From Marivivens donghaensis (lineage in GTDB: Bacteria; Pseudomonadota; Alphaproteobacteria; Rhodobacterales; Rhodobacteraceae): 64,000 bases of DNA. The stretch lies in assembly GCF_011806565.1 (NCBI RefSeq), contig NZ_JAATOP010000001.1:62001-126000 (forward strand). Reading direction: 5' to 3'. A program made the position numbers and the translations under genes. The notes below the pieces were generated by a model, which saw nothing but the letters and a program-made list of their open reading frames with translations, was not told where the DNA came from and made no database searches. This document shows positions 49,826 through 59,390 of the stretch, piece after piece (positions within the stretch are counted from its first letter, which is position 1; the number at the start of each line of letters is the position of its first letter).

Positions 49826-49887
49826 GAGGGGCTCTGCCCCCGTCCGCCTGCGGCGGCCTCCCCCGAGGTATTTTCGTCAAAGTGAAG
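49826..49887. repeat. Rhodobacteraceae-type extragenic palindromic repeat
   Basis: GAGGGGCTCTGCCCCC is followed by a second GC palindrome (GTCCGCC-TGC-GGCGGCC), then CCCCGAGGTATTTTCGTCAA and AGTGAAG. I recall similar elements (GC palindromes followed by a GGTATTTTTGGCCAA-like tail) between genes in many Rhodobacteraceae genomes. Only one copy is seen in this window. Confidence 0.6.
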
Positions 49888-49924
49888 GGTGGAGTGGCGC
49901 GCGCTGCGGGTTATCTTCGGATTT

Positions 49925-50566
49925 ATGAAACGAATTCTAGTCATAGGCGCTTCGGGCGGGATCGGTGCCGCGCTGTGTTCGGTCGCAGGCGGCGAGGTTG
50001 TGGGCCTGTCGCGGTCGGGCGACGGGTTGGACGTGACCGATCCGGCGTCGGTCGAGCGGGTCTTGGGCAGTGTCGAAGGGCCGTTCGATGTCATCTGGAT
50101 CGCGGTCGGCATTCTGAGCGCGGGACAGGGACCGGAGAAGTCTCTGTCGCAGATCGACGCGCAGGAAATGGCGGACGTCATGGCCGTGAATAGCATCGGC
50201 GTTGCGCTGGTGATGCGGCATGTTCCGCGGCTGTTGGCAAGTGGCGGGCGTGTCGGGGGTCTGTCGGCGCGGGTCGGGTCGATCGGGGACAACGGGCTGG
50301 GCGGTTGGCACGCGTATCGTGCGTCGAAAGCCGCTGTGAACCAGATCATTCGCGGCGCGTCGATCGAACTGAAGCGGACGCATAAAGGGTCGGTTGTTCT
50401 TGCGCTGCATCCGGGCACGGTCGAGACGGAATTTACTGCAGGCTATAAGGCCAGCAAGCTGTCGCCCGAAGAGTCCGCCACGAAGCTCACCGCCGTTCTG
50501 GAGGGCGCGACGCCTGACCAGACGGGGCAGTTCTACGACTACGCCGGAAAGGCGATCCCGTGGTGA
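49925..50566 (+). CDS. Short-chain dehydrogenase/reductase, CsgA-like
   Basis: This 213-aa SDR has the NAD(P) motif GASGGIG near the start and the active-site YxxxK (YRASK), with Asn in VNSIG. It resembles C-factor-like short SDRs of unknown substrate. ATG 49925 starts right before the Rossmann strand. It overlaps the next gene by 7 nt, indicating an operon with the cryptochrome/photolyase. Confidence 0.85.
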   Translation: MKRILVIGASGGIGAALCSVAGGEVVGLSRSGDGLDVTDPASVERVLGSVEGPFDVIWIAVGILSAGQGPEKSLSQIDAQEMADVMAVNSIGVALVMRHVPRLLASGGRVGGLSARVGSIGDNGLGGWHAYRASKAAVNQIIRGASIELKRTHKGSVVLALHPGTVETEFTAGYKASKLSPEESATKLTAVLEGATPDQTGQFYDYAGKAIPW

Positions 50567-52083
50567 AGCTGGTGCTCGTGCTGGGGGACCAGCTGACCGA
50601 AGACCTGTCCGCGCTACGAGAGGCTGCCGAGGACGATGTGATCGTCATGGCAGAGGTGCGGGACGAGGCGTCCTACGTCAAACATCACCCCAAAAAGATC
50701 GCGCTCATCTTTGCTGCGATGCGCAAGTTCGCCAAGCGGCTGGAGGAGAGCGGACGCACCGTTGCTTATACGCGATATGACGACAAGGAGAACTCCGGCA
50801 GCATCGTCGGCGAACTGCTGCATCGCGCTAATGAATATGACGCGTCAGAGGTGCTCGCCACTGAACCGGGCGAGTGGCGGCTGATTTCGGCGCTGGAGGA
50901 TGCGCCGCTCGATATCCACCAGTTCCCCGATGACCGCTTCGTGGCCTCGCACCGCGAGTTCGAGGAATGGGCCGATGGGCGCAAGGCGCTGCGGATGGAG
51001 TATTTCTATCGCGAGATGCGGCGCAAGACGGGCCTTTTGATGGAGGGCGACGATCCCGAGGGCGGCAAGTGGAACTACGACCACGACAACCGCAAAGCCG
51101 CGCCAGATGACGTCGATTTCAATGGCCCGATGGAGTTCACGCCTGACGAGATCACCGAAGAGGTTCTGACCCTCGTCGAAAAGGAATTCGGCGACAATTT
51201 TGGCGACTTGCGTCCATTCCGCTATGCCACCGATCAGGAGGGCGCGCGGCGGCAGTTGACGTTCTGGCTCAAGGGCGGGCTGCCGAAGTTCGGGGATTAT
51301 CAGGACGCGATGCTCGCGGACGAGCGGTTCCTCTGGCACTCCATCATTTCGATGTACATCAACATCGGTCTTCTGGACGCGCTGGAGGTCTGCAAACGGG
51401 TCGAGGAGGCGTATCGCAACGGTGACGTGCCGCTCAATTCCGCCGAAGGATACATCCGCCAGATCATCGGTTGGCGCGAGTACATGCGCGGCATCTATTT
51501 CCTGAACGGCCCCGACTACACTAGCCACAACACGCTGCGCCACGACCGCGATTTGCCGTGGTTCTATTGGGGCGGCGAGACGAAGATGCGCTGCATTTCC
51601 AAGGCGGTCGAGCAGACCAAGGAAGAAGCCTACGCGCACCACATCCAGCGCCTGATGGTCACGGGGAATTTCGCGCTGATCGCGGGGATCGATCCGCATC
51701 AGGTCCACGAATGGTATCTCTCGGTCTACGCCGATGCCTTCGAATGGGTCGAGGCGCCCAACACCATCGGCATGAGCCAGTTTGCCGACGGCGGGATCAT
51801 CGCGTCAAAGCCCTACGTCAGCAGCGGGGCCTATATCGACCGCATGTCCGACTACTGCAAAGGCTGCGCTTACAAGGTCAAAGAAAAAACGGGCGAGGAT
51901 GCCTGCCCGTTCAATCTGCTCTACTGGTATTTCCTCGACCGTCACCGCCAGCGGTTCGAAAACAATCCACGCATGGGGAACATGTACCGCACGTGGGACC
52001 GTATGGACGAGGACCGCCGCAAGACGGTCCTGTCCGATGCCAACGCGTGGCTCAAGCGGATGGAGGACGGAGAGACCGTTTAG
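50560..52083 (+). CDS. FeS-type bacterial cryptochrome/(6-4) photolyase
   Basis: This 507-aa protein belongs to the FeS-BCP group (CryB/PhrB). An N-terminal Rossmann-like domain (KLVLVLGDQLTEDL) is followed by the helical FAD domain. Four Cys (in KMRCIS, DYCKGCAY and EDACPFN) match the [4Fe-4S] ligands. The group repairs (6-4) photoproducts or acts in light signalling; R. sphaeroides CryB influences photosynthesis genes. The start is GTG (50560 or 50563). It overlaps the MORN gene's end by 4 nt. Confidence 0.92.
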   Translation: MVKLVLVLGDQLTEDLSALREAAEDDVIVMAEVRDEASYVKHHPKKIALIFAAMRKFAKRLEESGRTVAYTRYDDKENSGSIVGELLHRANEYDASEVLATEPGEWRLISALEDAPLDIHQFPDDRFVASHREFEEWADGRKALRMEYFYREMRRKTGLLMEGDDPEGGKWNYDHDNRKAAPDDVDFNGPMEFTPDEITEEVLTLVEKEFGDNFGDLRPFRYATDQEGARRQLTFWLKGGLPKFGDYQDAMLADERFLWHSIISMYINIGLLDALEVCKRVEEAYRNGDVPLNSAEGYIRQIIGWREYMRGIYFLNGPDYTSHNTLRHDRDLPWFYWGGETKMRCISKAVEQTKEEAYAHHIQRLMVTGNFALIAGIDPHQVHEWYLSVYADAFEWVEAPNTIGMSQFADGGIIASKPYVSSGAYIDRMSDYCKGCAYKVKEKTGEDACPFNLLYWYFLDRHRQRFENNPRMGNMYRTWDRMDEDRRKTVLSDANAWLKRMEDGETV

Positions 52084-53543
52084 TTCGCGGTCTCTTCCTC
52101 GGTTTCTTCCTCTTCGGGCGTGACGGGTAGGACGCTGTCGACGAAAACGTTGTCTTCCCATTCGCCCTGTTCCACTTCGCCGTCGGCGTATTGCATCCGT
52201 CCGTCACCCTGACGGCGACCGGCCACGAAAGTGCCGGTGTAGATGTCGCCGTTCGAGTAGGTCGCAACGCCTTGGCCCGAAATCTCGCCGTTTTTCCATT
52301 CGCCTTCGTAGGTGAAGGTCTCGTCGGTTTCGGTGGCGGGATTGTCCGGAATGGTGATCGTGCCTTTGCCGTCGCGCTGGCCAGCCACGAAAGTGCCCGT
52401 GTAGACCGACCCGTCGGCATAGGTGGCTTTGCCTTCGCCCTCGCGCTGACCATCGACCCACGCGCCGTTATAAGAATAGCCGTGTGAGTCCGTCATTACG
52501 CCCTGACCGTGGTTCTTGGCGTTCTTGAACTCGCCCTCGTAGACCAGGCCGTTGGGGTAGGTCGCGCGGCCCGTGCCGTTGATGACGCCTTGCGTCCATT
52601 GACCGTCATAGGTCGAACCGTCGGGGTAGGTAATCTTGCCCGTGCCATCGGCGAGGCCCGCCGCAAACTGGCCGATGTAGACCGAGCCGTCGGGGTAGGT
52701 GACCTGACCACGGCCCGAAATCTCGCCCTGATCCCAGTTGCCAATGTAGATATAGCCGTCCACGCCGCGGAACGTGCCTTGTCCGTGACGAAGGTCGGCG
52801 TCAAAGCCGCCCTGATACACGTCGCCGTTGGCGTAGGTCACGGTGCCGATGCCGTCGCGCTTGCCCGCGACCAGCGTGCCTTCGTAGACATCGCCGTTCG
52901 ACTGGACGAGCTTGCCGTTGCCTTCGATCTGGCCGTCGACCCATGTGCCTTCGTAGATCGTGCCGTCCGGCATCGTGAGCATCCCCGAACCGTCGCGTTC
53001 GTCATGCGCCAGCTCGCCTTCGTAAACGGTGCCGTCGGGGTAGGTGATGATGCCTTCACCCTCTTTGACGCCGTTCATCCATGTGCCGGTGTAGGTGTAC
53101 CCGTCCGAGCTGGTCATGGTGCCTTCGCCGTGGTGCATAGCATTGCGGAACTGACCCTCGTAGACGACACCGTTGGCATAGGTCGCCTTGCCCATGCCCG
53201 TGATGTTGCCTTCGAGCCAGTCGCCCTCGTAGGTGCCGCCGTCGGCAAAGGTGATCTGGCCCTTGCCGTCGGGCTTTCCTGCCGAGAATTCGCCGACATA
53301 TACCGAACCGTTGGGGAAGCGCGCCGTGCCCTCGCCGCGGATTGCGCCGTTGACCCATTCGCCGGTGTATTCATAGCCGTTCGGAAGGCGGTATGTGCCT
53401 TGACCGTTCTGCTTTCCGTTTTCGAACTGGCCTTCGTAGACCCCGCCGTCTTCGTATTGTTTGGTCTGGACTTGTTGTGCCACTGCCATCTGGCCGACAA
53501 GCAGAAACGCCACACTGCCAAGGAGCGCCTGTTTCAGGTTCAT
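52080..53543 (-). CDS. Secreted MORN-repeat protein
   Basis: This 487-aa protein has a signal peptide (MNLKQALLGSVAFLLVGQMAVAQ) and then about 18 complete 23-residue MORN units (YEGxWxxGxxxGxGxxxxxxG) plus a partial one, ending in an acidic Glu/Thr tail. Units 5, 10 and 14 share an extra pattern (HGxG then GYxYxGxW), suggesting growth by block duplication. Bacterial MORN proteins of this type are probably envelope scaffolds; the exact role is unknown. One MORN-like unit (16) has a short insertion. Confidence 0.88.
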   Translation of the reverse strand: MNLKQALLGSVAFLLVGQMAVAQQVQTKQYEDGGVYEGQFENGKQNGQGTYRLPNGYEYTGEWVNGAIRGEGTARFPNGSVYVGEFSAGKPDGKGQITFADGGTYEGDWLEGNITGMGKATYANGVVYEGQFRNAMHHGEGTMTSSDGYTYTGTWMNGVKEGEGIITYPDGTVYEGELAHDERDGSGMLTMPDGTIYEGTWVDGQIEGNGKLVQSNGDVYEGTLVAGKRDGIGTVTYANGDVYQGGFDADLRHGQGTFRGVDGYIYIGNWDQGEISGRGQVTYPDGSVYIGQFAAGLADGTGKITYPDGSTYDGQWTQGVINGTGRATYPNGLVYEGEFKNAKNHGQGVMTDSHGYSYNGAWVDGQREGEGKATYADGSVYTGTFVAGQRDGKGTITIPDNPATETDETFTYEGEWKNGEISGQGVATYSNGDIYTGTFVAGRRQGDGRMQYADGEVEQGEWEDNVFVDSVLPVTPEEEETEEETAN

Positions 53544-53690
53544 GATGGTCTTTTCCCTGTTTTCTCGGGGTGATGCTAATTGACCAGAACAATTCCTACA
53601 ACGGCCTAGCAGACTGTTTACTGCCGCATTCGGCTTTCCCTTGGCGCGTGTTCTGCTAAATCTGCCACAACAACGATGCGCAGGAAGCCG

Positions 53691-55352
53691 ATGACCGATA
53701 CGTTCCGTATGTCCATTGCCCAGCTGAACCCGACCGTCGGGGATATCGAGGGCAACGCCGCAAAAGCTGTCGCGGCATGGAAGCAGGCCAAAGAGGCCGG
53801 CTCCGAAATGGTGGCTCTGCCCGAGATGTTCATCGCCGGCTACTCGGCGCAGGACCTCGTGATGAAGCCCGCCTTCCACCGTGCTTGTATGGCCCGCATC
53901 GAACAGCTCGCGCAGGACTGCGCCGACGGCCCGATCCTAGCGATCGGCGGCCCCTACGCGGAAGAGGGGCGTCTCTATAACGCTTATTTCATCTGCAAGA
54001 ACGGTGTCGTCGCGGCGCGTCAGCTCAAGCACTTCCTGCCGAATTACAACGTCTTCGACGAAGTGCGTCAGTTCAATCGCGGCGCGATCCAAGGCCCCTA
54101 TGACGTCGGTCAGCTCCGCATCGGCTCCCCGATCTGCGAGGACGCTTGGTATCCCGACGTGGCCGAAGCCATGGTCGAAAGCGGCGCGGAGATGCTCGTC
54201 GTCCCGAACGGCTCGCCCTACTACCGTGGTAAATTCGACCGCCGCCTGAGCACCATGGTCGCCCGCGTCATCGAAAACGATGTGCCGATGGTCTACGTGA
54301 ACACCATCGGCGGTCAGGACGATCAGGCGTTCGACGGCGGCTCCTTCGTGCTGAACCGTGGCGGCAAGCTCGCCGTGCAGCTTCCGCTCTTCGTCGAGAC
54401 CATCGCCCACGTCGATTTCGAACGCACCGAAGACGGCGACTGGGAAGCTCTTCCCGGCAACATGATCACCTTCCCGACCGAATGGGAGCAGGACTATCAT
54501 GCGATGGTCCTCACCCTGCGCGACTACCTGCGCAAGACGGGCTTCAAGAAAGTTCTGCTCGGCCTGTCGGGCGGCATCGACTCCGCGCTCGTCGCCACCA
54601 TCGCCGTTGACGCGCTGGGCGCCGAGAACGTCCGCTGCGTGATGCTGCCGTCGGAATACACCTCGCAAGGCTCGCTCGACGACGCCGAAGATATCGCAAA
54701 GCGTCTTGGCGTTCATTACGATTTCGTGCCGATTTCCGAGGGCCGCGATGCGATTACCAACACGCTCGCGCCGATCTTCGAAGGCACCAAGCCGGACATC
54801 ACCGAAGAAAACATCCAGTCCCGCCTGCGCGGTCTGCTGCTGATGGCGATGTCGAACAAGTTCGGGGAAATGCTGCTGACCACGGGCAACAAATCCGAGG
54901 TCGCCGTCGGCTACGCCACGATCTACGGCGATATGAACGGCGGCTACAACCCGATCAAGGATCTCTACAAGACCCGGGTGTTCGAAACCTGCCGTTGGCG
55001 CAACGCCAATCACCGCGACTGGATGAACGGCCCCGAAGGCGAGGTCATCCCCGTTTCGATCATCGAAAAGCCGCCCTCAGCCGAGCTCCGTCCCGACCAG
55101 AAGGACGAAGACAGCCTGCCGCCCTACGAAATCCTCGACGCGATCCTCGAACTCCTCGTGGACCGCGAGGCGAGCGTGGCAGAGTGCGTGGCGCTGGGCT
55201 TCGAACGAGAAACGGTCAAGCGGGTGGAGCACCTTCTCTACATCAGCGAATACAAACGTTTCCAGTCGGCACCGGGCACGCGCCTGACCAAGCGTGCGTT
55301 CTGGCTCGACCGCCGTTACCCGATCGCGAACCGCTTCCGCGACAACTCCTGA
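53691..55352 (+). CDS. nadE: Glutamine-dependent NAD+ synthetase
   Basis: This 553-aa enzyme makes NAD+ from deamido-NAD, using an N-terminal nitrilase-type glutaminase (Glu in LPEMFIAGY, Lys in LKHFLPNY, Cys in GSPICEDAW) and a C-terminal synthetase with the PP-loop LGLSGGIDSAL. ATG 53691 follows AGGA at a good distance, so it is preferred to ATG 53676. It is divergent from the MORN gene. Confidence 0.95.
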   Translation: MTDTFRMSIAQLNPTVGDIEGNAAKAVAAWKQAKEAGSEMVALPEMFIAGYSAQDLVMKPAFHRACMARIEQLAQDCADGPILAIGGPYAEEGRLYNAYFICKNGVVAARQLKHFLPNYNVFDEVRQFNRGAIQGPYDVGQLRIGSPICEDAWYPDVAEAMVESGAEMLVVPNGSPYYRGKFDRRLSTMVARVIENDVPMVYVNTIGGQDDQAFDGGSFVLNRGGKLAVQLPLFVETIAHVDFERTEDGDWEALPGNMITFPTEWEQDYHAMVLTLRDYLRKTGFKKVLLGLSGGIDSALVATIAVDALGAENVRCVMLPSEYTSQGSLDDAEDIAKRLGVHYDFVPISEGRDAITNTLAPIFEGTKPDITEENIQSRLRGLLLMAMSNKFGEMLLTTGNKSEVAVGYATIYGDMNGGYNPIKDLYKTRVFETCRWRNANHRDWMNGPEGEVIPVSIIEKPPSAELRPDQKDEDSLPPYEILDAILELLVDREASVAECVALGFERETVKRVEHLLYISEYKRFQSAPGTRLTKRAFWLDRRYPIANRFRDNS

Positions 55353-55486
55353 GAATAGGCGATCTCACGCCGACATGACGGAGGCGTGAAGGAAACTTGT
55401 TAAGGATCTAGGAACGCTTTCAGGGGGCTGGCTGTTCTCTCTCCAATCCGGCGGCGCACCGCTGCCACAGAGAATTGGAGACTATT

Positions 55487-56170
55487 ATGACTATCATCAA
55501 ACGCACCCTCGCAGGTTCGGCAATCGCTCTGGCCGTAGCCGCTCCGGCAATCGCACAGGCAGCCGACGCAACGGCTGCAACCGATCTGAACGTACGTAGC
55601 GGCCCGGGTGCATGGTATGAATCGGTCGGCGTGATTCCCGCCGGTGAAATGGCTACCATCGAAGGCTGCCTCGACGGCTACGAATGGTGCCAGGTCAGCT
55701 ACGACGGCACCGACGGCTGGTCGTATGCGCCGTACCTGACCGTACAGGCAGGTGACAACGTCGCCACCATCGACACGCAGCCCGAGCAGGTCGAAATCAA
55801 GACCGTCACCTACGTGAACCAGGAAGAAACCGACGAAGATAAAGGCGTCGCTGCCATCGCTGGCGGTACTGCCGGTGCGCTGATCGCCTACGCACTTGGT
55901 GGCCCGACCACTGCCATCGTTGCCAGCGGTCTGCTGGGTTCGGCTGGCGCGGCTGAAGTCGTAGAGCCGACCACCGAGACCATGACCTACATCCAGAGCA
56001 ACCCGGTCGAGCCGGTAAACCTTTCGGGTGAGATCGTTGTCGGCGCAGGTATTCCGGCCGAAATCGTGACCTACGAGACCCCGCAGGATGGTCTGCGTTA
56101 TCTGAACATCAATGGCCAGTATGTTGCCATTGACGCAGAAACGAACGCCATTGTGCGCATTGCTGGCTAA
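55487..56170 (+). CDS. Secreted protein with SH3b and DUF1236 domains
   Basis: This 227-aa protein has a signal peptide (MTIIKRTLAGSAIALAVAAPAIAQA), a bacterial SH3 domain (about 30-85, with LNVRSGPG), a Gly/Ala-rich segment (about 120-150, possibly a glycine zipper) and a C-terminal DUF1236-like domain (VVGAGIPAEIVTYE, INGQYVAIDAETNAIVRI). SH3b domains often bind cell wall. GGAG precedes the ATG by 7 nt. Function unknown. Confidence 0.85.
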   Translation: MTIIKRTLAGSAIALAVAAPAIAQAADATAATDLNVRSGPGAWYESVGVIPAGEMATIEGCLDGYEWCQVSYDGTDGWSYAPYLTVQAGDNVATIDTQPEQVEIKTVTYVNQEETDEDKGVAAIAGGTAGALIAYALGGPTTAIVASGLLGSAGAAEVVEPTTETMTYIQSNPVEPVNLSGEIVVGAGIPAEIVTYETPQDGLRYLNINGQYVAIDAETNAIVRIAG

Positions 56171-56189
56171 TTCAGCAAAATTGCACCGA

Positions 56190-56215
56190 ACGGCCCGCCA
56201 TTGGTGGGTCGTTTT
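56190..56215 (+). terminator. Terminator after the SH3b gene
   Basis: ACGGCCCGCC and GGTGGGTCGT form a 10-bp stem with two G-U pairs and a short loop, followed by TTTT. Confidence 0.75.
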
Positions 56216-56308
56216 GCATTTGCGCACAGGGTCCGAGCGGTAATGCCTGACGACAAGACCGCTTCTCGGGCCTAACTCTGCCTCAGAACTCACAAAGAGG
56301 ATTTCCAA

Positions 56309-56902
56309 ATGGCTACGCCCAAAATTGCAGTTATTTTCTACTCCACCTACGGCACCAACTACGGCATCGCTGCCGCCGCTGCCAAAGCCGCTGAAGAAGC
56401 AGGCGCAGAGGTCCGTGTCCTCCGCATCGCCGAAACCGCTCCGCCTGAAGTCGTCGAAGGTCAGGACGCATGGAAAGCTCAAGTAGAGCGTGTTTCCGAG
56501 CTGCCGGTCGTCACGCCTGACGATCTGAAGTGGGCTGACGGTTACTTCCTGTCGTCGCCGACCCGCTACGGCGGTATGGCCAGCCAGACCCGCGCATGGC
56601 TCGACACCCTCGGCGGTCTGTGGATGGAAGGCGCTCTCGCCAACAAGACCATCACCGTCACCGCTTCGGCCCAGAACATGAACGGCGGCACCGAAGGCGC
56701 GATCCAGCAGACCTACGTCTCGGCCATGCACTTCGGCATGATCCCGGTTGCGCCGGGTTACACCGATGGCGTCAAGTTCGAAGACAGCGGCAACCCCTAC
56801 GGTTTCTCGTCCCAGCCGGGCGAGCTGTCGGAAGTCGGCCACCGTTCTGTTGCCCACCAAGCCAAGCGCCTCGTGGACATCACCGCGAAGCTCACCGCCT
56901 AA
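56309..56902 (+). CDS. wrbA: NAD(P)H:quinone oxidoreductase WrbA
   Basis: This 197-aa flavodoxin-fold protein has the FMN motif (FYSTYGTNYGIA), SPTRYGGM and the AQNMNGG region, matching WrbA in length and pattern. It reduces quinones by two electrons, protecting against oxidative stress. AAAGAGGA precedes the ATG. A strong terminator follows. Confidence 0.95.
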   Translation: MATPKIAVIFYSTYGTNYGIAAAAAKAAEEAGAEVRVLRIAETAPPEVVEGQDAWKAQVERVSELPVVTPDDLKWADGYFLSSPTRYGGMASQTRAWLDTLGGLWMEGALANKTITVTASAQNMNGGTEGAIQQTYVSAMHFGMIPVAPGYTDGVKFEDSGNPYGFSSQPGELSEVGHRSVAHQAKRLVDITAKLTA

Positions 56903-56910
56903 GATTACGA

Positions 56911-56940
56911 AAAACGGCCCCGCGAAGGGGCCGTTTTTTT
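56911..56940. terminator. Terminator after wrbA
   Basis: AAAACGGCCCC and GGGGCCGTTTT form an 11-bp stem with a GCGAA loop and a T-run on the plus strand. It also lies just before the convergent gene end at 56961. Confidence 0.95.
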
Positions 56941-56960
56941 ATCTCGCGACAGCTAGTGTT

Positions 56961-57878
56961 TTACATCAACTGGTAGGACACGGGCACGAAGCGATACCCG
57001 CTGCCGTTCTGCTCGACATACCCGATACCGGGGAAGGGCATGTGGTAGCCGATCATCGGAATGCGATCGACCGCGACCATATCAAGGATACGGCGACGCG
57101 TTTCGGCGGCCTTTGCTTTGTCCATGTCGAACCGCACTTCCCAATCAGGATGCTGGAGCGAGAAAACATAGTGGTTCGTCGTATCAGCGGCGAGCAGCAA
57201 CGCCTGACCAGCCGATTCCAGACGGAACACCATATGACCCGGCGTGTGGCCGAACGCATCGTGCGCGGTGATGCCACTGGCCACGCTGTCGCCTTCGGAC
57301 ACAAAGGTCGTCTTGCTTTCCAGCGGGCGCATCTTGGTCTCGAAAGTCTCGTTCTCGGCACCTGCCCAGTAGTCGAACTCGGTCTTGCCGGTGACGTACT
57401 GCGCGTTGGTGAACGTCGCGCTGTCGCCCATCAGCCCGCCGATGTGGTCGGGGTGCATGTGGGTCAGAACGACGGTCGAGATATCCTCGGGCGCATGACC
57501 TGCGGCTTTGAGCGCGGCAGTTACACCTTCCGGCGACAGCCCCGTATCGAACAGGATCTTGTCGCTGCCTGTTTCCACCAGCACGGGCGTGAAAAAGTTC
57601 ACCGAGCTATCGGCGGGAATGAAATTGGCTTCGGCGGCTGCCGCAAAATCCTCGTCCGAGGCATTCAGGCCGAACGTGCCGTGCGGGTCGTCCATCGGGC
57701 GGTGGGCCGCGAGGAGCGTCGTGACCTTGAAGTCACCGACATTCACACTGCGATAAGGAGCGATCATCGGCACCTCTTGTTCGGTTTCAGCCGATTGTGC
57801 GCGAACGATTTGCGGCATGGCAAGGGCTGCGGGGGCGGCTGCGGCGGCTCCGAGAGCCTGACGTCGTGAAAGTTTCAT
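56961..57878 (-). CDS. Tat-exported metallo-beta-lactamase-fold hydrolase
   Basis: This 305-aa protein begins with a twin-arginine signal (MKLSRRQALG) and an Ala-rich core. The metal motif THMHPDHIGG is followed by a late His in GHTPGHMVF and others. The substrate is not evident; it is like quorum-quenching or glyoxalase-type hydrolases. ATG 57878 has GGGAG 8 nt upstream. The extra upstream frame has no support. Confidence 0.88.
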   Translation of the reverse strand: MKLSRRQALGAAAAAPAALAMPQIVRAQSAETEQEVPMIAPYRSVNVGDFKVTTLLAAHRPMDDPHGTFGLNASDEDFAAAAEANFIPADSSVNFFTPVLVETGSDKILFDTGLSPEGVTAALKAAGHAPEDISTVVLTHMHPDHIGGLMGDSATFTNAQYVTGKTEFDYWAGAENETFETKMRPLESKTTFVSEGDSVASGITAHDAFGHTPGHMVFRLESAGQALLLAADTTNHYVFSLQHPDWEVRFDMDKAKAAETRRRILDMVAVDRIPMIGYHMPFPGIGYVEQNGSGYRFVPVSYQLM

Positions 57879-58044
57879 GGCGGGGTCTCCCAAAGGTTGG
57901 ATGTCTCGCAAAATAGCCCGAACCCCGCCGCGGCCCACAAACCTGACGCCGATGTTATCTGGGCGCGCAAAGCCGAACTGCATAAGGCTGATATGGACAA
58001 AAGGGGGCCGATATGAAATGGCCTTGGCGCAATAGGAGATTGTC

Positions 58045-59364
58045 ATGACCACGACCCGTTTTGCCCCCTCGCCCACCGGTTGGATGCACATCGGCAACCT
58101 GCGCGCTGCCCTGATGAACTTTGCCATCGCCCGACAGAACGGCGGCGAATTCATCCTGCGTATCGACGACACCGACCAGGAGCGTTCGAAGCAAGAATAC
58201 GTCGACGGCATCAAGGATGCGCTGACCTGGCTCGGCATCTCGTGGGACCGTATCGAGTACCAGTCCAAGCGCCTTGAGCGTTACGAGGCCGCCAAGCAGA
58301 AGCTCATCGAAATGGGCCGCCTGTACGAGTGCTTCGAAACCCCGACCGAACTGGATCTCAAGCGCAAGAAGCAGCTGAACATGGGCAAGCCGCCCGTGTA
58401 CGACCGCGCTGCCCTCGACCTCAGCGAAGAGGAAAAGGACAAGCTGCGCGCCGAACGCGGCAGCCACTGGCGCTTCAAGCTCGACCGCGAGCGCATCGAA
58501 TGGAACGACGGTATCCTCGGCGATATCTCGATCGACGCCGCGTCGGTGTCCGATCCCGTTCTCATTAAGGAAAGCGGCCAGTTCCTCTACACCATGGCAT
58601 CGGTCGTCGATGACGTGGAAATGGGGATTACCAATGTTGTGCGCGGCTCCGACCACGTCACCAACACCGCGACCCAGATCCAGATGATCAAGGCCCTCGG
58701 CGGCACGGTTCCGGCATTTGCCCACCACTCGCTGCTGACCGGCCCGCAGGGCGAAGCGCTGTCCAAGCGCCTCGGCACACTGTCGCTGAAGGACCTGCGC
58801 GAAAAGGGCATCGAGCCGATGGCGATCATGTCGCTGATGGCCCGCCTCGGTTCCGCCGATCCGGTCGAACTGCGCGCCAACGTGCAGGAGGTCATCGACG
58901 GTTTCGACGTCACCAAATTCGGTGCCGCCCCGACCAAGTTCGACACCGAAGACCTGCTGCCGCTCACCGCACGCATCAACGCCGCCAAGCCCTTCGCTGA
59001 TGTGAAGGACGAGGTTCTGGCGCTCGGCGTTCCGGCTGATCTGGCAGAGAAATTCTGGGATGTCGTCCGCGAAAACATCACCTTCATGTCCGACATGAAG
59101 GACTGGTGGAACCTGTTCCAGAACGGCACACCGGGTCTTGTCGCTGACGAAGACAAGGAAATGGTCGACACCGCTCTCGGTCTCTTGGGCGACGCGCCTT
59201 ACGGCCCCGATGCGTGGAAAGACTGGACCACCGCTGTGAAGGACGCGACCGGCCGCAAGGGCAAGGGTCTCTTCATGCCGCTGCGCAAGCTCGTCACGGG
59301 CCGTACCAACGGCCCCGACATGGGCGATGTGATGCAGCTGATGCAGGTGAAGCCCTACGTCTAA
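58045..59364 (+). CDS. gltX: Glutamyl-tRNA synthetase, GltX2 type
   Basis: This 439-aa class I synthetase has HIGH-like motif (SPTGWMHIGNLR) and a KMSKS-like motif reading ALSKRLG, shorter than the usual approximately 465-aa form. Many alphaproteobacteria have two gltX genes, with one charging tRNA-Gln as well. Which role this copy plays cannot be decided here. AGGAG lies upstream of the ATG. Confidence 0.93.
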   Translation: MTTTRFAPSPTGWMHIGNLRAALMNFAIARQNGGEFILRIDDTDQERSKQEYVDGIKDALTWLGISWDRIEYQSKRLERYEAAKQKLIEMGRLYECFETPTELDLKRKKQLNMGKPPVYDRAALDLSEEEKDKLRAERGSHWRFKLDRERIEWNDGILGDISIDAASVSDPVLIKESGQFLYTMASVVDDVEMGITNVVRGSDHVTNTATQIQMIKALGGTVPAFAHHSLLTGPQGEALSKRLGTLSLKDLREKGIEPMAIMSLMARLGSADPVELRANVQEVIDGFDVTKFGAAPTKFDTEDLLPLTARINAAKPFADVKDEVLALGVPADLAEKFWDVVRENITFMSDMKDWWNLFQNGTPGLVADEDKEMVDTALGLLGDAPYGPDAWKDWTTAVKDATGRKGKGLFMPLRKLVTGRTNGPDMGDVMQLMQVKPYV

Positions 59365-59390
59365 GACGTAAGGCCACCGCTAAAACGATC

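Noticed and set aside
52080-53543. DNA-level tandem repeats considered as a satellite or mobile array
   Set aside because: The periodicity comes from the 23-residue MORN units in a single intact gene with a signal peptide.
57879-58268. N-terminal extension of the metallo-beta-lactamase-fold protein
   Set aside because: The Tat signal begins at 57878 with a ribosome-binding site; the extension runs over the gltX start region in antisense.
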